Origin: JBHELG01 sp046263195
GTDB taxonomy: Bacteria > Actinomycetota > Nitriliruptoria > Nitriliruptorales > JAHWKO01
DNA length: 64,000 nt
Direction: 5' to 3'
NCBI GenBank assembly: GCA_046263195.1
Contig: JBHELG010000108.1
Span: 1-64,000, forward strand
Shown: in pieces, positions 41,916 to 51,134 of the stretch
Position numbering within the stretch: the first letter of the stretch is position 1
Layout of the letters: every line of letters begins with the position of its first letter
Position numbers and translations under genes: made by a program
The notes under the pieces: model-generated
Database searches by the model: none
Told to the model about the DNA's origin: nothing
What the model saw: only the letters and a program-made list of their open reading frames with translations

Positions 41916-43307
41916 TCAGGGCTGCATGCGTGCGGCCCCTGCCATGTTTCGGCCTTGCCGCTCGATCGCATCTTCGATACGCACCAGCACGGACTTCCAA
42001 GACCATTCGGCCACGGCTCTCTCCCGCGCACGGCGCCCAAGCTCTCGTCGCAAAGCGCCGTCCGTGACCAGCCGCATGATCGTGGCGGATAGGGCCTCTG
42101 GGTCACCGGGCGGAACGAGTAGAGCGTCCCTGCCTTCGTTCAGTAGCCGCGCCGGTTCGCCGATGTCCGGTGCGATGACCGGCCGGCCGCAGGCCATGTA
42201 CTCGCGCAACTTGAGCGGGGAATAGTGGTAGTGGCGTTCGGCGGCGGTCACGAGCACCGCCACGTCCATGGCGTTGAGGTGGCGTGGCACGTCGATGTGG
42301 GCTACGGCCCCGGTGAACCTGGTGCACGCTGCGATCCCCAGTTCCGACGCGCGCGCTCGAACCCGCGCCAGGTCGTGCCCCGAACCCACCAGCAGGAGGA
42401 CGACGTCCACCCGGCCGAGGCGAGCGACGGCCTCGAGGAGAATGTCCAGGTCGTGAAAGCGGTGGAAGCTACCGAGCCATCCGATCACGAAGGCATCGCT
42501 GGAGATACCGAGCTCGCCTCGCGTGTGTTCGCGGCCCCTGTCAGGGACGAACACTTCCGTGTCGACCCCATTGGGGACAACCACGACGCGGTCGGAGGGC
42601 AGGCCCAGGCGACGGACATCTTCCGCGACCTCGTCGCTTACGCACGTCACGACTTCGGCGCGCCGCAGGATCCTTCGCTCGCAGAGGCGCTCCAGGAGCA
42701 GCCCCCATAGCGGGCGCCTGACTCCCCATCTCTCCCCTTCGCGGACCAGAGCCGCGTGGACGGAGACGACGAACGGCGCCCCGGTCCGGCGGGCTAGACG
42801 CTCTCCAGCTACGAACCCGAGTTCGTGACGCTGCCAGATGTAGGGGGGGTTCACGCTCGGAAGAGGTACGGAACCGAGGGATCGGTTGAGGCGCGCCACC
42901 TCCACAAGTCGCAGAGCGTCCTTCAGAGCGGTCTTGAAGACCAGCGGCAGGCGGGCGGCGATGCCTGCCCTGGGCCGGGCTTGCGGGGTACCTTGGGAGG
43001 CGGCCTGGACCTCACGCGGGTTCAGCCACCCGGCTGGGCTCAGTAGCCAGGCATGTCCGTGTCGTTCCCGCGCCGCGAGGGTCAAGCCTGCGGCGCCGAA
43101 CAGCCCCGCAACTGGACGGCGGAGCCGCGTCGGGTCGAACGGCACCACGAATACCGGTCCGCTCGCCGCTCTGGCCGCTGACGGGAGACCACTCACCCGG
43201 TCGGTACGCACACCCTGGTGCTCGGCCGCGCCCGTGCCCCGCTCCCCGTCACACGCCATAGGCTTGCGGACTGCGGCCGCTAGGTGCCCCTCCTGGGAGA
43301 CGCCCAC
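41916..43307 (-). CDS. Family 4 glycosyltransferase
   Basis: The 463-residue protein has a GT-B fold: VVVVPNGVDTEVFVP links the domains, and the donor domain shows IGWLGSFHRFHDLDILLEA, LLLVGSGHDLARV, HYHYSPLKLREYMACGRPVIAP and DALLVPPGDPEAL. The first roughly 45 residues look non-domain, so the start (GTG 43307, or ATG 43259) is uncertain. It begins two bases after the methyltransferase stop and is likely coupled to it. The sister enzyme at 48631 shares the motif YSPLKLxEYxxCGRPV, suggesting related donors. Confidence 0.88.
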   Translation of the reverse strand: MGVSQEGHLAAAVRKPMACDGERGTGAAEHQGVRTDRVSGLPSAARAASGPVFVVPFDPTRLRRPVAGLFGAAGLTLAARERHGHAWLLSPAGWLNPREVQAASQGTPQARPRAGIAARLPLVFKTALKDALRLVEVARLNRSLGSVPLPSVNPPYIWQRHELGFVAGERLARRTGAPFVVSVHAALVREGERWGVRRPLWGLLLERLCERRILRRAEVVTCVSDEVAEDVRRLGLPSDRVVVVPNGVDTEVFVPDRGREHTRGELGISSDAFVIGWLGSFHRFHDLDILLEAVARLGRVDVVLLLVGSGHDLARVRARASELGIAACTRFTGAVAHIDVPRHLNAMDVAVLVTAAERHYHYSPLKLREYMACGRPVIAPDIGEPARLLNEGRDALLVPPGDPEALSATIMRLVTDGALRRELGRRARERAVAEWSWKSVLVRIEDAIERQGRNMAGAARMQP

Positions 43308-43309
43308 GC

Positions 43310-44032
43310 TTAGGGTCCCTTCCTGTTCGGCTCAGCAGCCGGTGTTGAGCCGCCCGGCAGACGCTGCTCAGCCCGTGGTTGCGCTATCGCGAACGACTTC
43401 TCCCCGTCAGGGTGAATCTCCACTTTCCAGCCCTGTTCTCGCAATCTTCGGATGATTGCTGCCTCACCATCCCGATGGGCGTCGTCCAGCAGGACCGTCG
43501 CGGTGGTCACCCGCTCGCCGAGGACCTCCCAGAGCCCCCACCTCCCTCCGACGATGCCGCCAGGCGGGCCGTCACAGATCACGAGATCAAACTGATCCGG
43601 CAACGCGGGCGGGACCGCGTACCACTCGATGTCCCCGTACCGCACCAGTGGCACGTTGAGGACTGCAGGCCCCATCGCCCTGAAGAACTCCGACCTGTGC
43701 CGGATGGCGTCCGCCCAGTCAGCTTCGTGCTCCAGGCTCCACACCGGCGCTGTGACGCCAGGAGTCAGGGCCAAAGCCAGCGTGGTAAGGCCTGATCCAC
43801 ACTCCAGGATCGGCCCGGGGGAGGCGGCCACGTACTCGAGCGCCATCAGCAGGTATCGGTCTCCTGCCCTGAAGCTCGCATTCCCCCAGCCGATGGCCAG
43901 CCGCTGGACGGCTACCGGCGAGGGCCCTTGCCGGCGCAACTCGTGAGCACCGAGACGAAAGAGAGCTGAACGCCGAGCGGACGCGAGCGGGCGACGCACA
44001 CGTGCGGGCACATAGTCTCGGATCCTGGTCAC
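43310..44032 (-). CDS. Class I SAM-dependent methyltransferase-like protein
   Basis: The 240-residue protein has a Rossmann core with glycine motif ILECGSGLTTLALAL, acidic-loop VWSLEHEADWADAI, and motif IV-like FDLVICDGPPGG, with LLDDAHRDGEAAI after it. These are features of small-molecule or sugar O-methyltransferases. The linked glycosyltransferase suggests methylation of a glycan or glycolipid precursor. The start is GTG at 44032. Confidence 0.75.
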   Translation of the reverse strand: MTRIRDYVPARVRRPLASARRSALFRLGAHELRRQGPSPVAVQRLAIGWGNASFRAGDRYLLMALEYVAASPGPILECGSGLTTLALALTPGVTAPVWSLEHEADWADAIRHRSEFFRAMGPAVLNVPLVRYGDIEWYAVPPALPDQFDLVICDGPPGGIVGGRWGLWEVLGERVTTATVLLDDAHRDGEAAIIRRLREQGWKVEIHPDGEKSFAIAQPRAEQRLPGGSTPAAEPNRKGP

Positions 44033-44272
44033 GCCTCAGAAAATCTCCATGGAGGGGGAACCACTGTCCTTACCGTCTGCTGACCGGTTCCCGGACATTG
44101 ACTCGATGACTGTACGGCCGCAGGTCTGTCCTCCCAGCCTGGCAGGGGAGTGGTTGACGGGAGGATCGGTGACAGTGGAGAGTACGCGACGTCCACGAGG
44201 ATGTGTGGCGGCTCCGGACGGCACGACGAACACGCCGGGACCGATACTCCCTTGCCCGCTGAGGCGGACATC

Positions 44273-45181
44273 TCACGCACGGGCCCAGACCTCCTCCGCC
44301 CAGTTCCACGGCGTCGGGCCGCCCAGGGACCGGACGACCCCGAGCTCCGGCGCGAGCTCCCGTCGCAGTCGGCTGATCGTCTTCTCGTCAATAGCCCAGA
44401 GCGCCGGGTCGAAATCTGACATGCGTCGCTGGGTCCAGCGACGTGCCCGGTCTTTGACCTCCGCCGACAGGAGCCGAGTCAGCGCCCGGTACCAAGACGT
44501 GCGCTGCAGCCGCGCGATCGGAGGCAGCGTGGCGCTGGCGTCGAGCGTCGTATTGGCCGTCCAGTCGAAGTCGTGGGGAGCACGTTCGGGGTCTGCACCG
44601 ATGTGTGCCACGGCTTGGCGCACGGTTTCGCTGCGTCGATCCCTCAGGTGCTCGGAGTAGCGCACGAGCAGCTGCGAGCTGTCGAAGTAGTCCAGGTAGC
44701 GTTCGAGCTGAGACCCATAGCGGCTCGGCGCGAGGTAACTGTCGTCCTCTTTGATCACCCGCATCAAAGGGCGCGTCTCGCGTCCACGAAGGAGCTGATG
44801 CCGATACTGAGAGACGACTCGCTCGATCGGGTCTCGGAGCAGATAGATGAGCCTGGCGTCGGGGATCGTCGCATGGATGAGAGAAGGTGCCCTTGTGAAG
44901 ATGGGGTACTTGGTGTAGCTGGTTGACGCCTCGCCCAGGAGGGCACCCTTCGGGAGCCTCCCTCAACAGCTGCGCGTACCAGGCGAGGCCCGGTCCCAAT
45001 TGCCCTCCGCCACGAAGAACTCGGGCTCCTTCGGGTTCGTGATGAACACGTCGGGATGGGATGCGAGGTAGGAGGCGAGACTGCTGGTTCCGGACTTCAT
45101 CGCCCCGATGATGATGAAGTCCGGGAGTCTCAGAGAATCCTGCCCCAGACCGGTCCGCATCGAAGAAGCTTGCCCTGTCAT
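44273..45181 (-). pseudogene. Sulfotransferase with two compensating frameshifts
   Basis: The N-terminal part reads PDFIIIGAMKSGTSSLASYL, the PAPS-binding loop, and the C-terminal part LRDPIERVVSQYRHQLLRG, the 3'-phosphate site, then SQLERYLDYFDSSQLLVRYSEHL. In the same overall frame a TGA interrupts at about 44965. About 45 bases between roughly 44950 and 44993 read correctly (GLAWYAQLLREAPEG) only in another frame. One G seems missing at about 44990 and one extra at about 44950. Homopolymer context leaves sequencing error possible. If real, the protein is truncated after about 70 residues. Confidence 0.7.
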
Positions 45182-45371
45182 CCCTCTACGTCACCGCATA
45201 GCGGTAGGGCGTGGCGGCAGAGCGGCGCATGCGCTTCCCATCCGGCGTCCCAGAGCCTCTGACGCGGCCAGCAAAACAGTAATCCTGCCCGTGTTCGAGG
45301 TCGAGGGACGTGTGCACCGGCCTTCCGGAGGCGAATCATTTGGAGCCTCATGTGAGGCCCGCGCTCCGAAG

Positions 45372-46052
45372 TCAGTCCGAGCCTGGTTTGAGCGAGGACC
45401 CGTCTTCCGCGTCCGCGTTCGGCGGCTCGCCCCACTCGACATCCATGACACCGGGACCAGGGCCGTCAGGTGGGGACGGAGAGTGCTCGGTCAGCCACGT
45501 TCGGACCGCCGCGGCCACCGCAGCGTTGCCTCCTTTCAGTTCGTGGCCCGCCCCCTCGATCCACACATGCGTGACCGGGCCGGTGATGCCGGCTGAGGCG
45601 TCTTCGAGCTCGCGAGGGCTGGCGAAAGGGTCCTTGGTACCCGATATGAACAGGCAGGGTGTTGCGAGGTTGGCAAAGTGCTCCGTTCGAACCTGCTGCG
45701 GGCGCCCCGGAGGGTGGAGCGGATACGCGATGAGCACGAGTCCGCAGGCCCGGAGACCCTGGGCCACAGCCATCGAGCACATCCGCCCACCCATGGAACG
45801 GCCTCCGAGGACAACCTGATCGGGCGGTACCCCGGCCCGGGCGGCCAGGGCGCCGGCTTCCTCGATCACGCACGCCACCATTCGGGACGTCGCGTCTGGT
45901 CGTTTGCGGCCGGCCCGCCGATAAGGGAAGTCGACCCGTGCGACCGCCAACGGCGCTACGGCCGCCTCGATGGCCAGCAAGGAAGGATGGTTGCGGTCGC
46001 TGCCCGCGCCCGGCGTGAGCAGCAGAGCCCTCGGCCACGCCGCGAACCTCAC
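45372..46052 (-). CDS. Alpha/beta-hydrolase (dienelactone-hydrolase/KANL3-Tex30-like)
   Basis: The 226-residue protein has the nucleophile elbow LGGRSMGGRMCSM (Ser), the Asp in CLFISGTKDPFASP and the His in EGAGHELKGG. The early ALLLTPGAGSDRNH and VDFPYRRAGRKRPD fit the Tex30-type subfamily. The C terminus has a Pro/Gly-rich tail. The substrate is unknown. The start is GTG 46052. Confidence 0.8.
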   Translation of the reverse strand: MRFAAWPRALLLTPGAGSDRNHPSLLAIEAAVAPLAVARVDFPYRRAGRKRPDATSRMVACVIEEAGALAARAGVPPDQVVLGGRSMGGRMCSMAVAQGLRACGLVLIAYPLHPPGRPQQVRTEHFANLATPCLFISGTKDPFASPRELEDASAGITGPVTHVWIEGAGHELKGGNAAVAAAVRTWLTEHSPSPPDGPGPGVMDVEWGEPPNADAEDGSSLKPGSD

Positions 46053-46220
46053 GGGCCAAAACCACGCATCCCCGGACGGTACCAGCGAGGGGCGGGAACC
46101 ATGCGGGGAGCAGCGCTGGAGACTGAACCACGCCTTCCGGTCACGGCGGGGAGTCGGAGATTGTCACCGTCTTTGAACCCAGGTGTCATCGGGCTGCAAC
46201 ATCGGGTCTCTACCCTGCCC

Positions 46221-46262
46221 CTCGTGTACGAGAAGAGGCATCTCGTGTACGAGAAGAGGCAT
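46221..46262. repeat. Exact 21-base tandem duplication
   Basis: CTCGTGTACGAGAAGAGGCAT occurs twice head to tail at 46221-46241 and 46242-46262. Each unit begins with the imperfect palindrome CTCGT-GT-ACGAG. It may be an operator pair or simple slippage. Confidence 0.85.
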
Positions 46263-46294
46263 GCGGAAGTGGCGGGGACGGGATCGGAGCAGAA

Positions 46295-46489
46295 GTGGAG
46301 AACTGCGAGCCGAAGCTATCCGAGTTGCTGAGCCGGATCGGTCCGATGGCCTGGACGCCGGGATGGCTGGGGGTGCTCAACCCGACAGCCCCCTTCCGGG
46401 GCCGCGAAGCAGGGCCCGTGGACGTCATCAGCCCGCTGGTCACCGAGTTGATCGCCTACGAGGTCGTCTCCCAACCCGACGCCGCTTGA
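46295..46489 (+). CDS. Doubtful small ORF
   Basis: A 64-codon frame (start GTG, GGAG eight bases upstream) encodes KLSELLSRIGPMAWTPGWLG and VISPLVTELIAYEVV. It has no recognisable domain. The ribosome binding site and hydrophobic content are compatible with a gene, but it could be chance. Confidence 0.25.
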   Translation: MENCEPKLSELLSRIGPMAWTPGWLGVLNPTAPFRGREAGPVDVISPLVTELIAYEVVSQPDAA

Positions 46490-46635
46490 AGTTCGTTCTG
46501 TCGCGCACATGGAGGGCCTGGACACCGAACGCGGCCGGAACCGTCGCGGCAAGTTTAGGCAGAAGGGGTTCCCAAGCCGAAAGCGCGACCTGCGCCCCGT
46601 CGCGGATCACATTCTCGAGCGCCCCTTCATGCCAT

Positions 46636-47472
46636 TCATCGCAGCTCGAGTTCGGGCGGTAGGGGCTGCTCGTAACCGTGTAGGAAGGAAAACCGTGCCG
46701 TGAGGTCTTGCACGTCCTCGCGGACGTGGTTGGGCCAGGCGACCTCCTGACTCGTGCGATGCGGCGACTCCAACACGACGCCGGCGCAGGCCTCGAGGTA
46801 GTCGGGGTAGGGGGCGAGCCCGAATAGGTCACACAGCCGCGACAGCTCGCGTCGTGGGTCGGCGACGAGGTCCTCGTGGCGCAGGTGCAGAAGATCCTCC
46901 CCCACGTCGGCCCTCAACCGTTCGACCACCTTGTAGCGCAACGTGTAGTACTCGAGCGCTTGCTCGAAATCTCCGCCGTTTCTGCGCGCCAACGTCGCGA
47001 TGTTGTCGAAAGGGTTGCGAGTCACGAGAACGATCTTGACGGGAACTCCGACGCGTGCCCTCAGTCGACGCAGTAGATCGGGATCCTCGCCGAGGCGCCC
47101 GGTGGTTTTTCCGCCCTTCTTGTCGCCGATGACCCTGATGGTGTTGTACCGACCCTGCCATTGACCGGATATCCGGTAGGAGTAGCCGGTCCAGCCGGAC
47201 CCGGTTGTGGCGAAGTCTCTGGCCCGGCGGATCAACATCCCGTACAAGACCGGCCGCGGATAGCGCAGGAAAGCGAGCGCGTCGAGTTCGTGCGCCACCA
47301 CGGCCTCGGGGTGGGCATCGAGCATCTGGCCCACGAGCGAGTGCCCGCTGCGTGCGTAGCCGACGAACAGGCAGAACGTCTCCACGTCCTCGAGAGCACG
47401 CAGGTGGGGAAGGACGGCGAGGCTGCCGCGTGCGGCCATGGAGGCCCTTCTGGCCATGCTGCGGATCTGCAT
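46636..47472 (-). CDS. Sulfotransferase family protein
   Basis: The 278-residue protein has the 5' PAPS loop LFVGYARSGHSLVGQML near residue 40, the 3' site VLVTRNPFDNIATLARRNGG and HLRHEDLVADPRRELSRLC. ATG 47472 has GGAGG seven bases upstream, so the open frame farther upstream is not used. It belongs to a minus-strand run of sulfotransferase and glycosyltransferase genes (46636-51012). It may sulfate a glycan or lipid; the acceptor is unknown. Confidence 0.87.
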   Translation of the reverse strand: MQIRSMARRASMAARGSLAVLPHLRALEDVETFCLFVGYARSGHSLVGQMLDAHPEAVVAHELDALAFLRYPRPVLYGMLIRRARDFATTGSGWTGYSYRISGQWQGRYNTIRVIGDKKGGKTTGRLGEDPDLLRRLRARVGVPVKIVLVTRNPFDNIATLARRNGGDFEQALEYYTLRYKVVERLRADVGEDLLHLRHEDLVADPRRELSRLCDLFGLAPYPDYLEACAGVVLESPHRTSQEVAWPNHVREDVQDLTARFSFLHGYEQPLPPELELR

Positions 47473-47510
47473 GCTGCGACCTCCGCTGCCGCTGAGAAAG
47501 AAACCCGGGG

Positions 47511-48644
47511 TCATCCCCGCGGCGCCCGGAAGAGCCCGTCGATCCATTCGAGTTGGCGCCGTCGGCTCCGCCGCAACCGGTAGCGTCGCCCTTGCCCGCT
47601 CGGTCCGAGACGGGCCAAACGGAGGACGGTCGCAATTGGTCCGGGAACGGATTCGCTGTAGCCGAAAGCCTGCATCTCGCGCCGGCAGATGGCAGCGATC
47701 GCAGTGGCCTGGCGTGGGCTTAGCTGGTTGCGCCAGGCCTCGACGCGCTCGGTTGTCACCTGTCCTTGGGTGCCTTGCTTCCACCACTCCCAGGACTGGA
47801 CGAAGCTTGATGACGCCCTCAAGGTGGCAGTCCCCTCGGGGCGCTCGCCATGCCGGCTCATCAGTAAGCCCTTCAGGGCTTCACGGGCCGAGTCGGGGGC
47901 CGCGACGACGTCCTCGTACCGCAGCACGAGGCAGCGATCGTGGCCTAGTTCGGTGCGGGCCTGTCGAATCAGGCGCTGGTCCTGACGCCACATCTCAGCC
48001 AAAGTGACGTGATGCTTCATCCCCCACGGCATCGCAAGATTCGACGCGATGACAGCGCGAGGGTCTCGCACGACGGCGACGACTTTCAGATCGGGATGAG
48101 CCTCGGTCAGTGGCCGCCACCAGCGAAGGTGAGTCGGGGTCTTTTCACCATAGATCTCCCCCTCACCGGCAAGGTGACGGACGAGGGCCCCGAAGAGATC
48201 GACGAGCGAGTCGCACCGCCCGCCCAACGTGTCGAGGACCACGTCGACATCGAGGTCCAGCTCCCTTGAGGTCTCCAGTGCACCGTAACGTCGCAGTTCC
48301 TCGCGCAGCGCCACCCGTCCGAGCGGCAAGCGCCGACGACGGACCAACTCCGGGACAAAGAGGCTGAAGAAGTGGGTTTCTGGTGGCATGACAACGCCTG
48401 GTAGTTCGCAGGCGAGTCGCTGCACGAGCGTCGTGCCCGAGCGGGGGGTCCCCACGATGACGAAATGGGGAGCCGGCTGTGAAGGGGAAGGTTCCGATCC
48501 AACCGTGCGCCCGCTCGCTCTGCGTGTCAGGCCGTCCCGCCTGTGCTCTCGAAGTCCACCCGTCGCCCGCCGATACGCCGGGGCGCCCGGAGACTCGCCT
48601 GTCGAGCTGCCGAAAGACTGTGCCACGGGGTCAGCCAACTCCAT
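47511..48644 (-). CDS. Sulfotransferase family protein
   Basis: The 377-residue protein has a roughly 55-residue Arg/Ser-rich N terminus, FVIVGTPRSGTTLVQRLACEL (PAPS loop), IYGEKTPTHLRWWRPL, VVAVVRDPRAVIASNLAMP (3'-phosphate site) and CLVLRYEDVVAAPD. The basic tail RRYRLRRSRRRQLEWI is unusual. The start is uncertain: an ATG at 48644 overlaps the preceding glycosyltransferase by 14 bases, and a later start near the domain is possible. Confidence 0.83.
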   Translation of the reverse strand: MELADPVAQSFGSSTGESPGAPAYRRATGGLREHRRDGLTRRASGRTVGSEPSPSQPAPHFVIVGTPRSGTTLVQRLACELPGVVMPPETHFFSLFVPELVRRRRLPLGRVALREELRRYGALETSRELDLDVDVVLDTLGGRCDSLVDLFGALVRHLAGEGEIYGEKTPTHLRWWRPLTEAHPDLKVVAVVRDPRAVIASNLAMPWGMKHHVTLAEMWRQDQRLIRQARTELGHDRCLVLRYEDVVAAPDSAREALKGLLMSRHGERPEGTATLRASSSFVQSWEWWKQGTQGQVTTERVEAWRNQLSPRQATAIAAICRREMQAFGYSESVPGPIATVLRLARLGPSGQGRRYRLRRSRRRQLEWIDGLFRAPRG

Positions 48645-49953
48645 GCTCCGGAGCGGGTGCTGGTGGAAACTGCGCGAGGTCCCGGTTGGCTGTGTGGGGT
48701 TCGAGGCAGCCTCGCGCTTCGAGCGCCTCGACGAGGTGCAGTGCCCGCGCGTCCCAAGATGTCGCGCGTTCGGCGGTGGTGCGGGCGTTCTTCCCCATCA
48801 ACTCGCGCAGGACTGGGTCCTGAGCCAGACGCTCTATGGCGGCTACGACGGCTGATGCATCGTTGGTCGGGACGAGGAGTGATTCGACGCTGTCTCGGAC
48901 AGTCTGGGCGACCTGACCGACCCGTGCAGCCACTACCGGCCGCCCGCACCCCAGATATTCATACAGCTTCAGTGGCGAATAATGGAACTCGTCTGAAGAC
49001 GCGAGCAGCAGGCAGACGTCGAAGCTGCGGATCCAGCGCGGCACGTCTTTCGGTGCAGCGGGTCCCACCAGCCGGATCTGATCTGGTAGGGCCCGCGCCT
49101 GCTCCGCCATCTCGTTGTGGAGGGGCCCAGTGCCCACCAGGCAGAGGATGGCTTGGGGCACGCGCTCGCGTAGGCCTCTGGCGACGTCTGCGACGAGCTC
49201 CAGGCCATGGAAGGGACGAAAGCCTCCTACCCAGCCCACCACCAAGCGGCCGTCGAGACCGTGCAAGCGACGCAGGTGCTGGTCGGGCTCCCCGGGGGAA
49301 AACGCGTTCAAGTCCACCCCGTTTGGGATCACGACCCGCTGCTGCGGATGAATGCCGAGCCTCCCGAGCTGGCTGTCGACGGCATCCGAGACGGAGGCGA
49401 CGAGGTCCGCCCGGCGGGCAATCCGCAACTCGCCAAACCGCTCCACGAACCGCCCGAACAGGGGGCGTGGCAGCCCCCAGGCCTCCTCCTCCTGCACCTC
49501 AAGCGCCTCGACACGAAGGACCAGAGGGGCGCCCACTTGTTGAGCGAGCGCCACGCCGCAACTATGGAAACGGTGGTGGAACTGCACCACCAGGCGGTAG
49601 CCGCGTGCTCGTAGGAGATCCCCGCGGGCGCGCATCCGACGGGCCTGCCGCCAGATGCGCAGGTCGCCGAGGAGCAGCCGTGAGCTGACGGGCAGGCGTC
49701 TCACCGCCGCCCGGGCAGGGCTGGACGAGAATGCCTCCTGGACGGCCTCCTCCTCGACCTGATCGGGGCTGAGCAGACCGCTGGGTGTGAGGACGTCAGC
49801 GCCTCCCAGCAGGAGGCCGAGCGCTCGTGCCAGATGCGCTGCCGCAAGCCACTGCGAGTGAACTGTGGCGGACCGTCCCACCGAACTGGGCAGCACGACG
49901 AGAACGCCTCCTCGTTCCCCCGCAACCGTCACGGTGCTCTCCTGCAACGACAC
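48631..49953 (-). CDS. Family 4 glycosyltransferase
   Basis: The 440-residue GT-B enzyme has VVIPNGVDLNAFSPGE at the domain junction, VVGWVGGFRPFHGLELV, LCLVGTGPLHNEMAEQA, FHYSPLKLYEYLGCGRPVVAA and ESLLVPTNDASAVVAA. It is closely related to the protein at 41916-43307 and may use the same type of donor. The start is GTG 49953. Upstream at 50017-50022 the minus strand reads TACAAT, a promoter-like -10 in an AT-rich island. Confidence 0.88.
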   Translation of the reverse strand: MSLQESTVTVAGERGGVLVVLPSSVGRSATVHSQWLAAAHLARALGLLLGGADVLTPSGLLSPDQVEEEAVQEAFSSSPARAAVRRLPVSSRLLLGDLRIWRQARRMRARGDLLRARGYRLVVQFHHRFHSCGVALAQQVGAPLVLRVEALEVQEEEAWGLPRPLFGRFVERFGELRIARRADLVASVSDAVDSQLGRLGIHPQQRVVIPNGVDLNAFSPGEPDQHLRRLHGLDGRLVVGWVGGFRPFHGLELVADVARGLRERVPQAILCLVGTGPLHNEMAEQARALPDQIRLVGPAAPKDVPRWIRSFDVCLLLASSDEFHYSPLKLYEYLGCGRPVVAARVGQVAQTVRDSVESLLVPTNDASAVVAAIERLAQDPVLRELMGKNARTTAERATSWDARALHLVEALEARGCLEPHTANRDLAQFPPAPAPEHGVG

Positions 49954-50025
49954 GAAGAAGCGGAGGGCTCACGAGAGCCGCCGCTGCGGAAATGTCCCAT
50001 ATGGCCTCAAAGAGTAATTGTAGAG

Positions 50026-51012
50026 TTACCCTAAGTCGAGTGACGTGTGCCCCTCGTATCCCAGGCGGACCGTGGTGGCCTTCAGCTGGGGGATGATCCT
50101 GCCGATCTCGTGCGCTCGATCGCGCCACTTCTCAGGACGCGGCGGGGAAACCGCGCCCACGGGGTGCTCGTTCAGGTGGCGGGCCCTGTCGAGGACCCTC
50201 TCACTGGGCGGCAGGTCGAATCGCTCCAACAGGCGGCTTACCTCGAGGACAGGTTCGGCGACCAGACGTTCGAATGCCACTTCCACCCAGGAGCCTGCGG
50301 GGAGGTACTGGCGATCAACGAGGGCCGTCTCGTTCGAGCGGACGTATTGCAGGGCCGCCACCTCGGCAAACGAGGAGCGGGCTCGCTCGCGCCACCCCGG
50401 CGGCAGGATGTAGCTCCACAGCCGTCCCCGGTACTCCGCCAGGTCGAGCGCCGTCGGCAGGCGATACGAGATCCCCCGACGGGCTTGCCAGCCCTCGATG
50501 AGGGAGCTGACTGTGTCCGGGCCGTCGCGCTTGATGAACACGAAGGTGGCGTCCGGAAACAGCGCGGCAAGGTAGGGGAGCCGCAACACGTTCTTCGGGG
50601 TCTTGTCGATGAAGCGCAGACCCTGGGAGATATGGCGGATGGCGGTGTAGAGGTAGCCACGCTCGCCTGCTGCAATGTCCTCCGCGGTGGCCCTGTCGGA
50701 CGCCCATCCCTTGCGGCGGGGGTGCTGATAGTTGCTCCAGAGTATGTGGCCCTCTCCGGTCAGGCCCTGCAGGGCCTCATGACGACGGAGCAGATCGAAC
50801 AGCATGCTGGTGCCGGAACGGGGGCAGCCCACGAGGAAGACCGGTGCCCGGGGCGGCTCATTGAAGCCCTGTCGTGCGGCGAGAGTCTGCAACCGCAGCA
50901 TCGCCGCGCGCCTGCGGGCCGCTTGGTGCAGGAAGGCCAGGTGCGTGCGTGCGTCCTCCACCTGTTTACGACGACTGCGGGTAGCACACACCAGTACACC
51001 CCGTTGTGCCAT
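50026..51012 (-). CDS. Sulfotransferase family protein
   Basis: The 328-residue protein has VFLVGCPRSGTSMLFDLLRR (PAPS loop, about residue 60), FIDKTPKNVLRLPYLAALFPDA, FVFIKRDGPDTVSSLIEGW (3'-phosphate site) and WVEVAFERLVAEPVLEVSRL. The ATG at 51012 is the start. The 328-residue length and motif spacing are normal for the family. It heads the run of surface-modification genes. Confidence 0.87.
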   Translation of the reverse strand: MAQRGVLVCATRSRRKQVEDARTHLAFLHQAARRRAAMLRLQTLAARQGFNEPPRAPVFLVGCPRSGTSMLFDLLRRHEALQGLTGEGHILWSNYQHPRRKGWASDRATAEDIAAGERGYLYTAIRHISQGLRFIDKTPKNVLRLPYLAALFPDATFVFIKRDGPDTVSSLIEGWQARRGISYRLPTALDLAEYRGRLWSYILPPGWRERARSSFAEVAALQYVRSNETALVDRQYLPAGSWVEVAFERLVAEPVLEVSRLLERFDLPPSERVLDRARHLNEHPVGAVSPPRPEKWRDRAHEIGRIIPQLKATTVRLGYEGHTSLDLG

Positions 51013-51134
51013 GAGGGGACGAGCGCACCCACCTCGCCGGCGAGGGTCGCTCTTACGACCTACGGTGAGGTTAGATGTACAAATGGTCAGCTACGAGTGA
51101 CGTGCGTCACATGCGACGAAGCAGGCGTAGCCTG

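Larger units (their letters stand above)
46053..46635. other. Intergenic region with a tandem repeat and a doubtful small ORF
   Basis: About 580 bases contain the 21-base tandem duplication at 46221-46262 and a doubtful small frame at 46295-46489. I see nothing else. Confidence 0.4.
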
